Source: Thuidium tamariscinum (lineage: Eukaryota; Streptophyta; Bryopsida; Hypnales; Thuidiaceae). Taken from it: a stretch of 64,000 bases of DNA. The position numbers and the translations under genes were made by a program. Of this stretch, positions 23,773-36,800 are shown one piece after another. Numbering within the stretch: the stretch's first letter is position 1; the number at the start of each line of letters is the position of its first letter. A model generated the notes under the pieces. The model was given only the letters and a program-made list of their open reading frames with translations. It did no database searches and was not told the origin of the DNA. Location: the NCBI GenBank assembly GCA_947034885.2, contig OX344756.2, positions 9,693,598 through 9,757,597 of the forward strand, read 5' to 3'.

Positions 23773-24258
23773 TCCCTCAAATGCCCAAATTGTATTTTTT
23801 GGCAACTAATTGATTTTGGACAATTCACTAAACATGGAATTTTTTTCTTCCTTTAAAATTTGCACACAACATATGTCTAAAGAGTGGCTTTTAGGCCCAA
23901 AATTTTTCATAAATTTTGACTACAATACAATATGGTTAAATAGTTATTGATATATGTAGTTTTCAATGCTCCACATGCAACTTGGGCAATTCAAAAAACT
24001 TCTTTAAAGATCTCTTTTCCAAGAATTAAAAATCTGAAATTGTTTTTTCAAACTCATATACATGTGGAAAGCTTTGAATCATTCCATCTTGATTAATAAG
24101 ATGAAAGTTATGAGAGATTTACATTACAGACATTTATGGATCCTCTATGCTAAAACAAACTTTGAAGACTTTTATGTAGTTTAATTTTCGATATGTTTAA
24201 AAAATAAATAAAAACATCAGGTGTAGATTGTTTATCATAAGATTACAATTATATAGAT

Positions 24259-25032
24259 GGGTGATTGCAAGAAACACTTCACGTTTTTGGCTCAAAATGT
24301 TGTTTTTTGGCATTGTATTGGTAGTACTAACCCTACTAAGCGATCTTGATAGTACAGTGCGTCTAACGTGCGTCTGCAAATCTCAACCGTCAATTTTGGG
24401 CACTTGCAAATCTAGGCCGTCAGTGTAGTACTATGCAGTATTATGTAGTACTATGGACTACTATAAGTACTTCACAGGCCAGATGGAGCAAAAAATAGCA
24501 GAAAAAGGGTCTGTGGACCTTTTTATTTTTAATAATTAAAAAAAAAATCAAAAAATTATTTTTAAGAAATCCATTTTTTGAAACAAAATTGTACACACAT
24601 TGCAAGAAAAAATTCCTCTAAAAAAGTTTTTCCCTCTTTGTAGAGTTTGTGCAAAGGAAGGTCACTTTGACCCTATGTGGAGTTGTGGACAATAGACACT
24701 TTACTATTTTTATAAAAATTCACCGTCAATCCTTGAAATGTTAGTAGAACTCCAACTTGTCCAATTTGTGGCTTCAAATTCGGATTTTTGAGTCAAAAAT
24801 AGGACTAAAACCCCCCAAAATGGCCAAGGTAGACAGCCAATCGGGGGCAATTTAAAAATAGTAAACTAATTTTTTTTAAATTGAAAAAATTACACAACAT
24901 ATAAAACTTTTGTGTGCACCTCCATTCCAAATTTCAAGTTGATAGGACAAACGATGAAAAAGTTATAAGCAAAAAACTACTTGTTAAAGGTAAAGGTGAC
25001 AAAAAATAGGACAAGTGTTTCTTGCAATCACC
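24259..25032. mobile_element. TIR element, 774 bp, inside the TTAA element
   Basis: The ends are GGTGATTGCAAGAAACACTT and its perfect inverse. Direct repeats TAGAT lie at 24254-24258 and 25033-25037, and the family sequence of the host element is restored if one repeat and the insert are removed. No transposase frame. The core contains clustered 'tagtacta' motifs (24427-24472). Superfamily left open; a 5-bp duplication is unusual for the common plant MITEs. Confidence 0.7.
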
Positions 25033-25283
25033 TAGATTGGCATTTTTCAATTCCAAAACTAAATTCTTAACAATTTAATATCTTGAATCATTCTCTATTT
25101 CTTTCTACTTACTATTTTTATTTGTCTATGTTGTGCAATTCCACAGGATTTGAAATTTTTCAAGTGTGTATCCAACTTGCTTTGAAGGATGAATCCAAAG
25201 AAGCACCACCAAGATAGACATTTTTTCATGCAAATGTGACCTTATCAAGTAGAGCTATCTAATTTTTTTATAGGGGCAAAAAA

Positions 25284-26310
25284 CAATAATGCCATTTTGT
25301 GAAGGTGTGAGCGTGAGCCTATGAGTATTGAGCAAGGATTTTACAAGTGTTGTGCTCATAAATTTGAAAAAGCATTAGAAAACCTAATTGTATTTGTAAA
25401 AAAAGATCCCATTATAAAATTTGGATCAAAATTATTATTTTTAATGAATTTTAGTACTTACTATTGTGAACCTATTACTATGTTTATGTTGAATTTGGAT
25501 GAAAATTTGGATGAAAATTCTAATTTTCAATCTTTCTTAAAAATATACATTATGAAGATGAAGAGAGGTACCAATAATTTTCTATTCATGTATTGTTATT
25601 AGAGTTGTTTAGATTTTAAAAGAAAAATATTTGGTTGATAGGGATAATTTTTGTAATGAATGAACTTAGTTACATTAAAATTATTGATTAATCAATCATT
25701 GTCCTCTAGTGAGATCCATTGAGGGATCCACCTCTTTCTTGATTTAATGGTTGTTTAATTGATTACCTCCTTCTTGTTTCTTAGTAACTCTCAATGTTGA
25801 GAAGAAGATTAAACATTTGTCATCTTGATATCATACTTATTGAACTTTGCTAGATTTTTGTAATCACTCCCCTAGTCCCCTCCTTGTTTTTTAGTACCCC
25901 TTAAATTCAGGGAAGGTCTTGTAGTTGCAGCCATAAAAGAAAAATCTTATTTTATTTGGTTGTAGCTACAAGCCTTCTCTCAGTTCTAGAGTTACTAAGG
26001 AACAAGACTATAAGAGAGAGGGGAGTGATTATAAAAATCTAAATCTCAATGGAATAACCTCATTTGATTTCAAAATAATCTTAATTAGTCACAAATTATT
26101 TTCTTACAATCTAACAAAGTACAATAAATGGCACAGCAAAGTTGTTCAAGGAACCACGGTAATAGGTCTATGATAATAGGTCTACAATAATAGGCACTAA
26201 AGTTTACTAAATTAATAAATTTGGCCAAAAATTTTAGATGGAATCTTAAAAAAAATGTATACTCACAAGTTGATAAGCTCACACCAATTTGCTTACAGGA
26301 TAGCAACCTT
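25284..26310. mobile_element. Mutator-like TIR element inside the TTAA element
   Basis: A near-identical 10-11 bp string (left GGGGCAAAAAA, right AGGGCAAAAAA) flanks the insert. Its left end shares 'gtgtgagc...gagcctatgag' with the Mutator-like MITE at 11655-11892. Its right end carries the inverse 'gctcacacc'. About 1 kb, no transposase-like frame. A hairpin MITE (25851-26041) lies inside it. Confidence 0.55.
25851..26041. mobile_element. Hairpin MITE, 191 bp, innermost of the nest
   Basis: The ends are TAGATTTTTGTAATCACTCC and the inverse of TAGATTTTTATAATCACTCC. The similarity continues inward along most of both arms ('cttgtagttgcagcc' against 'ggttgtagctacaag'). Non-coding. Confidence 0.7.
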
Positions 26311-26535
26311 AGGGCAAAAAAAGAATTTTTGTGAATTCAAATGCTAATATCTTGTAGTCCACATGGTCAAAATATTAGAAATTTTGACCACATTTTTTCA
26401 AATCAACATACTACAAGATCACATGGTTATATGTTTCTAGAAATGTTTTTTTTTCCAGAAATGTAATATTTGTACTAGAAATGATAATTTGGAGCATTTT
26501 TGGTGAAAACATAGTCAAAAACATTTAGGAGTTCA

Positions 26536-29500
26536 AGATTCTTGGCATCTTCAGGTATTAAAAATTCTACAATTTTTTATATTTCTTGAATAAGATACAA
26601 TGCTTCTACATTCTTTGGTTTGAACTTTTATTCATCAAAGATTTTCTAGTGACTTCAATTATTCATATGAAACAATTTCTTGATGTAGAATCTTCTTAGT
26701 ATTTAGAATTGAAATTTAAAACTATATTGGAATATATGAATCTAGGAATTGTAAACACTAGCATAGAATGATTTTCCATGAGGTAAAACATAATTTATTT
26801 AAAGAAATTAAAATTTACAAAAGATGATATTTAACGGTAACAAAAACATGTATTTATATTTATCCTAATCTATGTGTTGATTTGATTTTTGGCCATAGCT
26901 TGTGCATTCTAATTCCAAATAATTCTTGACTCATAGGTAAGGTACTCATGACTATTATATACATTTTCTATTTTTTCTATTTCTAAATTATTTTAGTGTC
27001 CAAAAATAAACCCGACTATTGTCACACTAGTCAATTTGGATGGGTTTAGAACTATTTAGTACCCCAAAGATGAATATAGACGTGGATGGAATAGCCTTCT
27101 AATAGACTTCTAGCTAATGTCAAAAGAAATTCTAAAAATAGGTAATTGTATCTTGTATGGTCCACAAAATGAGATTCTTTTTGCTTGTATTTCAAAAAAT
27201 GTAATACATTAATTTAGTGGTTATTTTTGTCTAATGACCATTTCCATATAATTGTTACAAATGGGTTTTTTTCTATTTTTTTCAAATTAAAACATTGCAA
27301 TATCTATTCTTTTTGAAGTTTTAGAGTTTTTAAGTTCTCATTCTTAGAAAATATTTTTATGCTTTATCTTTCTAGAGTACAATTTTTTTTAATAGTGTAT
27401 TTATTGTTCAAAAATTTAAAATTATTATTATTTTTTTCTAATTTCAAAGTACTTTTGAAAACTAAACATGATATTATTAGATACAATAAATAAACAAATT
27501 TTTTTCTTGCAGTGATCTATTTTGATGAAACCACCCAAAAGTAAATGGGAGGATAAAAAAAAAAATCAAAAGCACAAAGTAGTTTACAAACTAGTTTACA
27601 AAGGGCCTGGATGCCAATGATACACTTTAAAAGGGAGATAAAGGTGCTAGTATGTGTGTGAGTGTGTGAGCATGAACACATGAGGCTCTAGTTTGTTTCA
27701 TTTAAGGTTTGTAAATCCATTGGAGACCTATAATTGTGGAATTAGATGAATAACAAATGGATATGTGATTACACAATTTTGTACAAAAAAATTGAACTAA
27801 TATAGCAAAGGTACACTAGTAGCCTCCCATTTAGTTCTTTTCTACTTAATGGCAAAGCTTTGAATTTGGCCATTAAAAATTTTAGTAGTATTTGCCTTGT
27901 TTTTTTAAAAATATGGTGAAGCTTTGAATTTTAAAGAGTGAAGGTCTTAGCTTCCCTTATCAAAATCCTTATTAGAAGAAGTGTTGAACCTTCATATCTT
28001 TGTTATTCCAAGTAGTGTCTAAATAGCTAAAGTCTCAAAGTTTAGTCCAAACTTTGGATTTGGATCATCAATGTTAAATTTTATCAAACACTATGTTGTC
28101 CTTAAATATCCAAAGCTTATATTCCCATTGCCTCTAAATATATCCTATATCTCAATCAAACTCAACCTTTTAGTCCTTATTTAACCACCCCCCTAAGACT
28201 TGTGAATTTTTGGGAGAGGGTCACAATTCACAACTAAGCTAGACCAACTCACACCTAGGGGGGTTTGTAGCTAGAAGATGGACTGTAGAATTAGAAGGTG
28301 AGGTTATAGAGCTAGAGGGTGGGGATTTATAGTCTAGACCATTTCAAGGCTTTAAGTCACCTTGGAATTCATGGCCGTACATTAACAGGTCATTGCAATA
28401 AAGGGTGTTCAAAAAGCGTAACATTTTTTTATAGTAATCATTTTTTTCTTCGGGAGTACTTTAAAATTAGGAAAATAATTCTATTTGAAAGTGAAAAATA
28501 TGTTTCACGTATATATCTTTAAGAAGAAGTTACCCCAAATTAAAAAAAAGCATAGAAAAATTCTCTAAGTAGGTGAAAAGTGCAAAATTCTCACTATAAT
28601 TTCACATTTTAATTTATAAAAAATAGGATTCTTTTTTTTTAAAATATAAAAATTGGACATTTGGGAAGTATTGATGTTGATTAGATTTCACCAAAAGAAT
28701 GATCTAAAAATTGTCTTCAATGTTCAAAAATTAAGGACTAAACTAAAGACTTAAGAAATTAATAAATAAAAAGAATTAGAATTTAAAATCCATAGAAAAA
28801 ATCTAGAAGAGTCCAATCATAGTCTAAACTTTAGAAAACACTTAAAACTATAGAAGTTATAGAAGGATGAAGGTAGGGAAGGAAGTTGCACGAACTTTGT
28901 TAGAAAGTGGTCATCGAAGTCCAAACTTATGTTTTGGGTATTAGGGTCTAACCTAAATAGGTGTCTCAAATTATAAATGAAATTGAAATTAGGAGTTGAG
29001 ATAAAAAAGACAAATGAAGTTTATATACTCTTTCCAAAGAATAAACTTCATTTGTCTATATCTTTTGTTAAAAAAAATTAGATTGTTTTGAGTTTTATGA
29101 TTTTGAAATTAGGATGAGATCTTATACAAGTTGGGATTGCTAAATTTTCCTAAACACCCTTTTAGCATGAAATCTTGTACAAAACTAGAATCTAGTTGTA
29201 CTTCTACATTTATTAAAGTTGGATAAAATAAATGCTTACAAAAGTCTATTAGTTCAAGAAGCTTGTAGATGGACTTGGAAGTGGAGTCAATATTGTACGA
29301 AAGATATAACCCAGAAGTGACCTCAAGAACCACTTTATTATGTTTGATCATAAAAAGAGGGTGAAATCATAGACATCTATTAATTGCTTGTTATGACTAT
29401 GAATCCACTTATTGCAAAGTTATAACCATTGTTGTTTGTCATAAGTAAGCTAAGGTCACCAAATACCTATATTAATTATATATTTTGTTACTTTTGCACA

Positions 29501-32235
29501 CTAAATTACAAAACAAACACAGTCATTAACGCTCCTACCTTCAACTTGGATGAAGTGAACCAAATGCTTGTTGCTACCATAATCATCAAGTTGTACAAAT
29601 AAGTACGTCAATTGATAGATATTAGCATGATATAAAGTAAATGTATAGAACCATTATATTATCTTCAAAATTCCCAAATTCTAGCAATAAAAGATTATAT
29701 TCCAATACATATTCTAATATGTGTTCCTTATTGCAATGGATTAATATTTTACTATGAACACAATGTTCTATTTCCTATGATATTGTCATTGCATTCATCT
29801 TCTTCTCACGTTTAGGATTGGCTCTAATTTATTTTTACTCTCACAATCTCACTTGATTAGCCTACCTTGGGATGGCCTCTCAAAACATAATATAAATTTA
29901 AAAACATGAGATAACACTAACTTGTTAAGCTTTAAAAATCTAAATACATGGTCATAGGGCCCATTTTAATAGGTCTTATTTTCTAAATACAATAAAATTT
30001 GTTGAGAAAACAGTAGTTTTTTAACCTTTTAACCAAAATAATTTAGAAATTGAGGTAGAACAACCCATTGCAATCAAATGACCTATAATGAACACCTAAT
30101 GATCCCATGATGGTTTTTTAGGCTACAATCAATATCTTACTTCACATTAATGGAGTTATTAGTGACCTTGTTAGGAACACCCAACTATTTAAATGTAAAT
30201 CATTGTAAAAAGTAATTTTTCAAAGCCTTCTACATTAGAAAAAGTAATTGTGACTACTTTAAAAGAACAAGGTGAGTATTATGGATATAATTGTATGTTG
30301 GTTTTGGAGCAATCTATAGATTCTTTTGGGATGAACACTTCAAAAGTTCATAGTAAATTTACATTCTGTTGAAAAAAAATACAATTTTAATTGTTTTCAA
30401 AGTTTTTCACACTTGTCTTTATGTAGAAAAAAATTCGAAAAATTTCAACAATGGCATGAGTTTAGATTCAAAATTCTAACTAGTATAGTAAGTTTGTTTT
30501 ACCTTATATTATGTTCTAAATTTTCAAGCTTTAGACTCATACTCAAATGCTCTTAGGCTAACACTGATACATTCACATTCTAGCATCATTGAAGGATACT
30601 ACAAGGCAATTGCTAAAATACTTATTGATTTTGTTGCATTTTAATTGTTATACTTGAGGATTATGAACTATTTCATTTTTTGTAAATGAATTAATAAAAA
30701 ATTAGTCGAAATATTATAATATTATAATATATAAAATATAGCATAGAAAATATTCTCCAGAAACTATGCAAAAAATGGAACTAATTTATTTTCCAAAAAT
30801 TGATATTTTATGTTTTTGTTTTTTTAAAATAGAAATACCCGTTTAAAAAAAAAAAAAAAAATTTCCAACCTACAGGAGCTACTAATCAACTAGTTGTATC
30901 TTGAAGAAAATGAATTCTACAATTCAACATTGATACAAAAATAACTCACTTTAAACATATGTTTAAGATAAAAAATATTATTTTTAGAAAAATCATTTTT
31001 TGAATTTCTGTAATGCATTTATGCAACATTAGATCTCAAGTTTTAGCTTAAATTTTGTGCAATTTGGGGTTAAAAATAGTACTATAAATTTCCAAAATGG
31101 TCAAAATGATATCAAAATGGCGTTTGTTCAAAAATAATAAAAGAATTTTGAATGTATGTAAATGATCAAATGTATATGATAGTCTTAATATATACATGAC
31201 TTGTGAATTTCAAATCCTTTGGAAATGTAATGCAAAAGTCATAGAAAGAAAGTATATTACATTTGTGATTAAAAAGAATGATATAAGTATTTCTTGAAAT
31301 TGCCTTACATATAATGACTCTTTCCAAAAATGTTCTTCCTAGTAAAAAAAGTTTGATGTAGTTGTATAATAATTTAATGTTCAACTTGCTCTTACATATC
31401 CTTATTCAAAAACTACTGTGTTAGATATTTATTTGCATAATTCTAAGATGATAAAATGCAAACTAACTACAAGCCTTCATATATTTTTCCTCCTACATGC
31501 ATTGCCACCACCAACGTATTTTTTCAATACTTTGTTAGCATCCTTATTTGGATACATTAGGAAGGCTCAAGCAACAATGCCTCAAGTCAACTTTATTGTC
31601 ATCAAATGAAATTTGTGCTCACCTTATAGATTGTTGTACAATTACATACATTTATTGCAACATAACGAGGAATTAGTTCTAAATGTAAATTAAGTATTTT
31701 TTAAGGTCTCATCTATGTATTTTGCACAACTCTAAATATGAGTAGTATTCCAACCACAGTTAATCCTTTAGTGGCATGAGTGGCATTCAAAGTAGTTGAG
31801 AAAGTGTGCAAAATTGAAAATGTGGCAATGCCAAATTAGGAAGATGAAGAGAGTGGCAAACAAATTAATTGTGTGATCTTAAGTGTATGTTGCAATAATA
31901 GCAGTAAGGATTGTTTCAGAAAGAATGCTAGATTGGAAGATTATGAGGTTTGACTACAGAATTGAGGGTGTTGACTTTTATGGGTGATATATGTACACCT
32001 ATTTTTATCTCAATTTTTGTAGTCATCTTATACTAAAAAAAATTAGGAAAAATGAAGATTGTAAAGAGTGTAAGCTGAAAAATTGCAATGGCTTCATAAA
32101 TCACTAAATGTGTTAACACCTCCAACAATGTAGACCTTGCACTAAGAAGTATGTAATGTTGGTTTAAGACAAAGGCTCACTCATGCACATTAGAGCTCAA
32201 CTATCATGATAACAATGTCAAAAATAATTACGGAC
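26536..32235. other. Long AT-rich intergenic stretch
   Basis: No gene supported. Two structures stand out. A hairpin with 17-bp arms (AGACAAATGAAGTTTAT and its inverse) lies at 29008-29057. A possible GGTAGAAC-type element lies near 30048-30503, with a degenerate right end. The string 'tctagcatcattg' near 30580-30592 resembles the right end of the Mutator-like MITE at 11655-11892 without a clear partner. Short frames (for example 29109-29351) have no motif and extreme AT composition. Confidence 0.4.
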
Positions 32236-32447
32236 ACTACAAAAGAAACCACGTCCTATTTCACAATAATTTTGACAAAATTTTGTCAACTCTATTGTAG
32301 ATTAGAAGTACCTGTTTCGGACACTTTTTTCTAGGATTATGTCAATTCGGTTGTCAATTTGGACAAAGATACACATCAACAAGTCTTCTTCTCACTCCTT
32401 TGCCATTGTGGATTTTTTTTCTTTGTCAACGTGGATTTTTTCTACAT
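32236..32447. mobile_element. CACTA-like MITE fragment interrupted by the LTR complex
   Basis: It starts CACTACAAAAGAAACC, a CACTA-type terminus, followed by 'ttttgacaaaattttgtcaa', a motif also seen in the fragments at about 23470 and 44680. The LTR begins directly after it at 32448. No second end was identified beyond the complex at 43302, so the call is tentative. Confidence 0.35.
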
Positions 32448-33073
32448 TGTTATAAGAATTGCGGTCTATTCGGAAAAACACAGGGCTTTTGCCTGTAGTA
32501 GATGTCTATGAAGTGAAAAGAAATGAAAAGAAACAAAAAGCTATAAAGCCAACAGCTAAACCTATCACATATCAAAAAGAGTAAATATCTAAACGAAAAG
32601 ATTTGCAACTCCAACTCTCAACCTCAAACCTCAATCCTCAATTCTCAAACCTAACAAAATTGGTAGCACTCGAAGCCACCTTGAGTTTGCCTACCACACT
32701 CTCAAGCTTGAAGAATACACACTCGATATAAAATCAATATTAACAAAAAGAACAAAATACAACTTCAAACAAAAAGATGGCTCCAAACACAATTACTCAA
32801 TCTCCAACTCCAAGTAATGGGAAAGTAATCAAATACACAGGAATCAACCAAGAAGATGATCTAACATCCCATGATGAAGATGAATTCAAGGGGGAAAGGC
32901 CACCCTTTAAATACCTTTCAAAGACCTAACCTCCTTGTGAGACTAGCCGCTAAAAAGACCTAACCTCCCGATGAGACTAGCCACCCCAAAACCCTAATCC
33001 ATCAATACTTGGAATTTCCCTTGAATTAACATAGATGCCTAAATTTACTTAATAGACGGCCTACATCACAACA
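32448..33073 (-). repeat. LTR of the outer element (its 3' LTR), intact, 626 bp
   Basis: It begins TGTTATAAG and ends CACAACA, the TG...CA rule with TGTT/AACA ends. It contains TTAA at the position where the other LTR has the TTAA-flanked insertion, so it preserves the empty site. Confidence 0.88.
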
Positions 33074-33129
33074 TCCACCCCGTCTAAATCTACACATCCT
33101 TTGGCATGTGCTGATTTAGATCTAAAAAT

Positions 33130-33559
33130 GATGTGGGCCTCATTCAATCTTGAAGCCTTTTGTTGTCTTCTACATCCTTGTTGTCTTTAGCTTCAACGCC
33201 ATCAAAGTCTTCAAATTTGAGGTCTTCACCACGTCGACAAAAGAACTTAACTCATTCACCTGCAATTGGAATCTTCAACTCTGTACCGCCTACTACCATG
33301 TTTGTGAACTCATATTCAATCATTTCCGGATCCCTAAAGTATGGTTGTACTACATCTTTCTCAACTTTCTCCTCACAACTTCTTTGTTGAGTCAATGTAG
33401 TTGGTCCAACCTTCTTCACAATAGTCTTCAATTCCACAACATCTTTCACCTTATCTCTATCAACAAATCCTTTCACCTCATTATAAATCTCCTTTGAATG
33501 TGCTTGTATTATCTTGTTCTGACCTTCAAAACTTGTATCCAATAAAACTTCCAACTTTT
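33130..33559 (-). pseudogene. C-terminal part of the outer element polyprotein
   Basis: A minus-strand frame open from 33554 to 33252 continues the reading frame of 39035-39331 once the copia insertion and one target duplication are taken out. The protein is charged and lacks motifs I recognise. A stop follows at 33249-33251, after which the frame stays open to about 33130 and probably represents the original end. No reverse transcriptase or integrase motif occurs. Confidence 0.55.
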
Positions 33560-33819
33560 TGTTGAATGACGCTCTTAGACTCTAGCTCTCCAGTACCTAC
33601 GTAAACCCCAGAGTGTAATTACTGTAACGGCCAGGAGGTTATGAAGTACTCATTGTACAAGTAAATTAGAAGTAGTGGGCAAATCAGTTACAACAGGAGT
33701 AAGTTAGTGGGCCTTTGCTCAAGCTTGTATATATTGGCCCACTGGTCACTCTCAAATTTATCTAAGCAGATCATGCATGATCAATTCACAGAGCTAAGAT
33801 CTGAGCTTGTGTTTCTACA
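33560..33819 (+). repeat. 5' LTR of the copia element, 260 bp
   Basis: Starts TGTTGAATGACGC, ends TTTCTACA. It differs from the 3' copy at five positions, all transitions. A TATA-like string, 'tatatattgg', sits near 33728-33737. Confidence 0.92.
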
Positions 33820-33831
33820 TGGTATCAGAGC
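33820..33831 (+). promoter_or_regulatory. Primer binding site, initiator Met-tRNA type
   Basis: TGGTATCAGAGC immediately follows the 5' LTR. This is the classic sequence complementary to the 3' end of plant initiator tRNA-Met and is used by most plant copia elements. Confidence 0.93.
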
Positions 33832-33873
33832 GAGGAGGTTAGATAGTTCGAGAGAATAGAGATTAGACAGATA

Positions 33874-36800
33874 GTGAGCTCTGCTCCTGAATACGAGTGG
33901 AAAGAAATGACAGAAAATTTGAGTGTAGCTTTCAAAGAAGGAGATAAGTTAAAGGGTACCTCGAATTATTATGTGTGGGCCCTGAAAATGAGAGCGGTAT
34001 TGAGAGGTGAAGGACAGTGGGTGGTCACAGAGAACGAGCAAGTCCCTGCCGCGTTTCCTACCACAATTGATGGAGAAACCTTGACCGAACCACAATTGAA
34101 GAAGAGAAAGGTGCTTGCATGCCGTTTGTTGCTCTTGTCCGTATCTGATGATCTTGTTGATCTCATTGCAGAGCACACAAATCCTGCGGTGGCATGGAGA
34201 ACACTGAAGAATCAATTCTATTTAGACAACCAGTCGCAAGTTTTAACTTTGATGGGACAGTTGCAGTCACTACGAATGAACGAGGGAGCTTCAGTCGAAA
34301 ATTACATCAAGAAAGCACGAGAGATCAAGAACCAACTTGCACTAGTAGAAACCCCCGTTTAATGTGACAAGGCCTAATTTTTCTTGACGGATTTTGCTAG
34401 GCATCAAAAGTAACAACCCGTGTTTTTATGTCAATAAAAATGTTCAACACAACATGAATGCTAACATAAAAACACGAGTTGATACTTTTGATGCTTAGCA
34501 AAATCCGTCAAGAAAAATTAGGCCTTGTCACATTAAACAGGGGTTTCTACTGGTGTTGGTAGCATGGGAGAGAGAATTTTGGATCGATATGTCAACCAGA
34601 TGTTGATGAACGGACTTTCGCGTTCGTACAAAAGCACCATACAAACCTTGACGCACTTGGACCCAAAGATGACATTTGAACGATTGAGCACGAGTCTGAT
34701 TTCTGAAGCAAATCGACGTCAGCTCTGCGGACAGCAACTCGGCGATGAAGAAGTGCTAGCAACAAGCTTTCAGAGACAAGTGACAATGTATCCAAGCCGA
34801 GGACGAGGCAAGCGCTAGCCACCAAGTCGAGGAGGCCGAGGCTTCCCAGAAAGATCACCATATGGTCCACCACGTTTTTCTCCAACTGTTCCTATTTGCT
34901 TTAATTGTCACAAGCCAGGACACCTAGCTAGAAATTGTAGAGAGCCTCGAAACACGTAGCCTGAGAAAGCGTCGACTAGTACGGGATATGCCAACTCCGT
35001 AGAGATTCTAGATTCACAGTTAGAATATGACTTTAGCGACACTTACTATAGTGATGCTTACTACTACGATCCTTATTATCAGTGGGGCAACGGCCCATGG
35101 TATCTTGACAGTGGCGCAACAAGTCAAATCGCGTCTGATGTAGAGAAACTAGATCATCCTCTTAGTTCCTTTGGTGTTGAGATCACTGAGATCAAAACTG
35201 GAGGAGGGGAATCCCATCATGTAAAAGGGTCTGGCTCTGCCACTGTCAACACCCAGAACGGAGCAATAAAATTAAAGACTGTTAGCTACGTTCTGAGTAT
35301 GAAAAAAAATTTGATATCCGTATATGCAATCACTGACACTGGTCACAAAGTAGTATTCGAAAGCCAGCAATGTTGGGTTGTCAACGAGAAAGGACTTGTA
35401 GTTGCCTCAGGGCAAAGAGATCCTACAAATGGACTGTATGCATTCAAAAACTCACAGATGGCGCTAGTTGCCAATCATAGTAACGACGTTGCCACTCTAT
35501 GGCATCGTCGACTTGGACACCTAAGCTACGCGGGCGTTCATCACTTATCCAAAACTGCAAAAGCGTTGGGACTACCACAAATAGAACTCGCTAGAATAGT
35601 CTGTTCCTACTGCCTAGCTAGACGACAAAGTAGAGAGCGCTTTCCCCGAAAGTCTGAGAATAGAGCTCAAAAGCCTAGACAAAGAATACACTCTGACCTC
35701 ATGGGACCCATGCCACAGCCTTCCCTAGGAGGCTCTCGATATGTCCTAGTTTTCACGGATGACTATTTTCAGAAGAGCTGGGTTTTCTTTCTAAAATGCA
35801 AAAGCGAAACAATATCCAAGTTTTGCATCTTTTAAAAGACAATAGAACTAGAAATTGGTAACAAGATTCAGATACTTCGATCAGATTGAGGTGGTGAGTA
35901 CACCTCAATCGAATTTACACACCTTTGCAAGGAAAGCGGCATTCAACGAGAACTCACCCAAGCCCATACACCTCAGCAAAATGGAGTCTCAGAAAGAAGA
36001 AACTGCACCATCATGGAAAGAGCACGAAGTATCTCCCACAACTGTCAACTACCTGCGCACCTGTGGACAGAAGCTGTTTTTCACGCAACTTTCCTGATTA
36101 ATCGAAGCCCCACCTGAGCCAACTCTGGAGAAACTCTGGTAGCTAAATACTCAAGTTCAAAACCCGATCTCTCAAATCTGAAAATATTCGGATGTATAGC
36201 CTACATGCACATACTGAAGGAAAACCGTTGTAAGTTAGATAGCAAAACATTGAAATGTCTGTTTCTAGGATTTGATAGCGAAACAAAAGCCTATCGCCTG
36301 TATGATCGAAATAGGGAGAAAGTCATCATTCGCAGAGATGTAGTATTTGACGAATGTCAAGTTGGCTATCAGTTTCTGGACTTAATTGAACCAATACTAA
36401 ACCCCCTTGTCTTCCCCGAAACTAGCCTTGTAGAAACTAACAGCCCGCTTGCCGAAGTCATACCTGCGGAGACTCTAGAACGTGAACCCATCGATGAACA
36501 CCTAGAATTCCCCATGACTCATGAAGACAATACCTGCACAACCCAACCCAGCCTAGCTTCCAGTACACCACCTCATCGAGCTAGACCCCCTCTTCCCGTT
36601 GATCCTTAGGCAGGACCCTTGGCGCGCCGTTACCCTACACGCACCAAAGCACCATCAGTACGAATGAAAGATTTTTGGGCTCTCTTCTCTAAGCTGCTTG
36701 AAGAACCGCTAGACTTCAAGATCGCACACCAACAGACCAACTGGAGAACCACTATCGAAAAAGAAGTGCACTCTATTCTAAAGAATAAGACTTGGGATGT

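Larger units (their letters stand above)
23773..26531 (+). mobile_element. TTAA element expanded by nested insertions
   Basis: The left end ('ccctcaaatgcccaaattg') and the following 'ttttttggcaac' block match the start of the 8110 copy. The right end 'gtcaaaaacatttaggag' followed by TTCA matches its end. Between them the family sequence resumes after each of two insertions: 24259-25032 and 25284-26310. Without the inserts the element would be about the same length as the intact copies. Ends are mutated (TTCA in place of TTAA), so this is an older copy. Confidence 0.65.

Noticed and set aside
28190..28560. Possible small gene around 28319-28522
   Set aside because: The 67-residue frame has no motif, no splice context and the same AT-rich codon bias as surrounding non-coding DNA.
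35855..36097. An 80-residue plus-strand frame inside the copia element
   Set aside because: It is in a different frame from gag-pol. The true integrase frame runs through here with stops at 35887 and 36115.
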